64,000 nt of DNA from CAVTJL01 sp963752325 (lineage in GTDB: Bacteria; Pseudomonadota; Alphaproteobacteria; Geminicoccales; Geminicoccaceae), in contig CAVVXU010000006.1 of assembly GCA_963752325.1 (NCBI GenBank), positions 124,001 to 188,000 of the forward strand. The letters are read 5' to 3'. Below are positions 63,497 to 64,000 of this stretch, one piece after another. The notes below the pieces were generated by a model. That model had not been told where the DNA came from and made no database searches. It was given only the letters and a program-made list of their open reading frames with translations. Position 1 is the first letter of the stretch. The number at the start of each line of letters is the position of its first letter. The position numbers were made by a program, and so were the translations under genes.

Positions 63497-64000
63497 ATGC
63501 GCCCACTCCTCCGTCTTCTCGCCTCCCCGCTGATCCTCTTGCTGTTGGTGCCTCTGGTCCTGGCGGCTCTTCTCGTGGCGCATTGGCTCGCCAGCCTCTA
63601 CTGGTTCGAGGCGATCGGCTATCCGACGATGTTCTGGCGTCCGTTGCTCATCAGGCTCGGGCTCTTCGCCGTGGTGACCGGTGTCGTCTTCGTCTTCGTC
63701 TGGATCAATCTCCACCTCTTCATCCGCCAGGTTCGGGGCCATCATGGTGCCCCTCCTGGTGGCGCGCCTGGACCCAGCACCCTCCTCATCGCGGGCGGCA
63801 CGATGCGTATCCGCGCTTGGTGGGTCACGGTTGGCGAAGTGATCGTTGCGGCGCTTGCGGCCTGCGTCGTCGGGGTGGGGTTCTCGGGCAGCTGGCAGAG
63901 CTTCGTCCGCTTCGTCTGGGCTCAGCCTTTCGGCCAGACGGACCCGGTCTTTCATCGTGATCTCGGCTTCTATCTCTTCAGGCTGCCGTTTCTGAACGAG
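63497..64000 (+). CDS. UPF0182 (COG1615) membrane protein, N-terminal part
   Basis: ATG 63497 opens a frame that runs off the window (168 residues seen). Three membrane helices are visible (ASPLILLLLVPLVLAALLVAHWL, PLLIRLGLFAVVTGVVFVFVWIN, VGEVIVAALAACVVGVGF), then NLHLFIRQVRG and the hallmark DPVFHRDLGFYLFRLPFL. UPF0182 proteins are large, usually about 900 residues with seven membrane helices and a big outer domain; function unknown. Confidence 0.85.
   Translation, partial: MRPLLRLLASPLILLLLVPLVLAALLVAHWLASLYWFEAIGYPTMFWRPLLIRLGLFAVVTGVVFVFVWINLHLFIRQVRGHHGAPPGGAPGPSTLLIAGGTMRIRAWWVTVGEVIVAALAACVVGVGFSGSWQSFVRFVWAQPFGQTDPVFHRDLGFYLFRLPFLNE

Overview
The window is 64 kb of GC-rich (by eye about 68-70%) bacterial chromosome and reads as an alphaproteobacterium. 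The reasons are the order protein-isoaspartate methyltransferase / TolC / DUF2497-PopZ, a five-gene F1 ATP synthase cluster without F0 genes (atpHAGDC), GEAS/GESS-type acetolactate synthase, a phasin with a PhaR-like operator, and HflKC-DUF2065-DegP. It resembles Rhodospirillales or Geminicoccales, but no rRNA is present to settle this. Nothing looks like a prophage, IS element or CRISPR array; gene content is mostly chromosomal core plus small catabolic modules.

Layout. 1-4.5 kb: a secreted AMIN-like protein cut by the window edge, a single-domain response regulator, the division-site genes minC-minD-minE, and trmFO. 4.6-7.4 kb: popZ, tolC and a PIMT-family gene. 7.5-8.6 kb: tRNA-Cys, tRNA-Asn and a sirtuin. 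8.7-13.7 kb: atpHAGDC closed by a strong hairpin. 13.7-19.8 kb: a GNAT acetyltransferase, mrp, then hflK-hflC-DUF2065-degP. 19.8-26.5 kb: serB and miaA head to head, a glycosyltransferase, and ilvB-ilvH-ilvC. 26.5-34.6 kb: kup, a VOC protein, a SpoU-like RNA methyltransferase, a PqiA-like protein, a class III PLP enzyme, a sulfotransferase, a PheC-like periplasmic dehydratase and a ketopantoate reductase-like protein. 34.7-38.4 kb: a four-gene corrinoid module (corrinoid protein, DUF1638, 'virulence factor' domain protein, ferredoxin-ASKHA reactivator) with no methyltransferase beside it. 38.5-41.1 kb: an EF-hand lipoprotein and dgcN-dgcA (D-glutamate catabolism). 41.1-46.7 kb: an FG-GAP-like periplasmic protein, mdoH, an SDR / Zn-ADH polyol pair and a shortened DUF29 protein. 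46.7-52.1 kb: uvrA, a phosphodiesterase-like protein and ssb. 52.1-64 kb: a phasin, DUF1003, DUF1223, a HisC-like aminotransferase, DUF2905, a GH15 enzyme, an RraA / Ldh2 pair, GT2-GtrA plus GT39 glycosyltransferases, a small C-terminally anchored protein, and the start of a UPF0182 protein.

Most striking features. (1) Seven genes (tolC, kup, a VOC gene, a SpoU-like methyltransferase, a sulfotransferase, mdoH, rraA) each carry one or more single-base frameshifts, mostly an extra base in a short G/C run, while all flanking sequence still encodes conserved protein. This points to consensus sequencing errors or very recent lesions, not old decay. (2) The corrinoid module lacks its methyltransferase partners. 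(3) TTGCG(C/T)TGCA elements occur both upstream of the phasin and, in duplicate, upstream of the GNAT gene 38 kb away, suggesting a shared regulator of PhaR type. (4) The DUF29 protein lacks the whole middle of its family.
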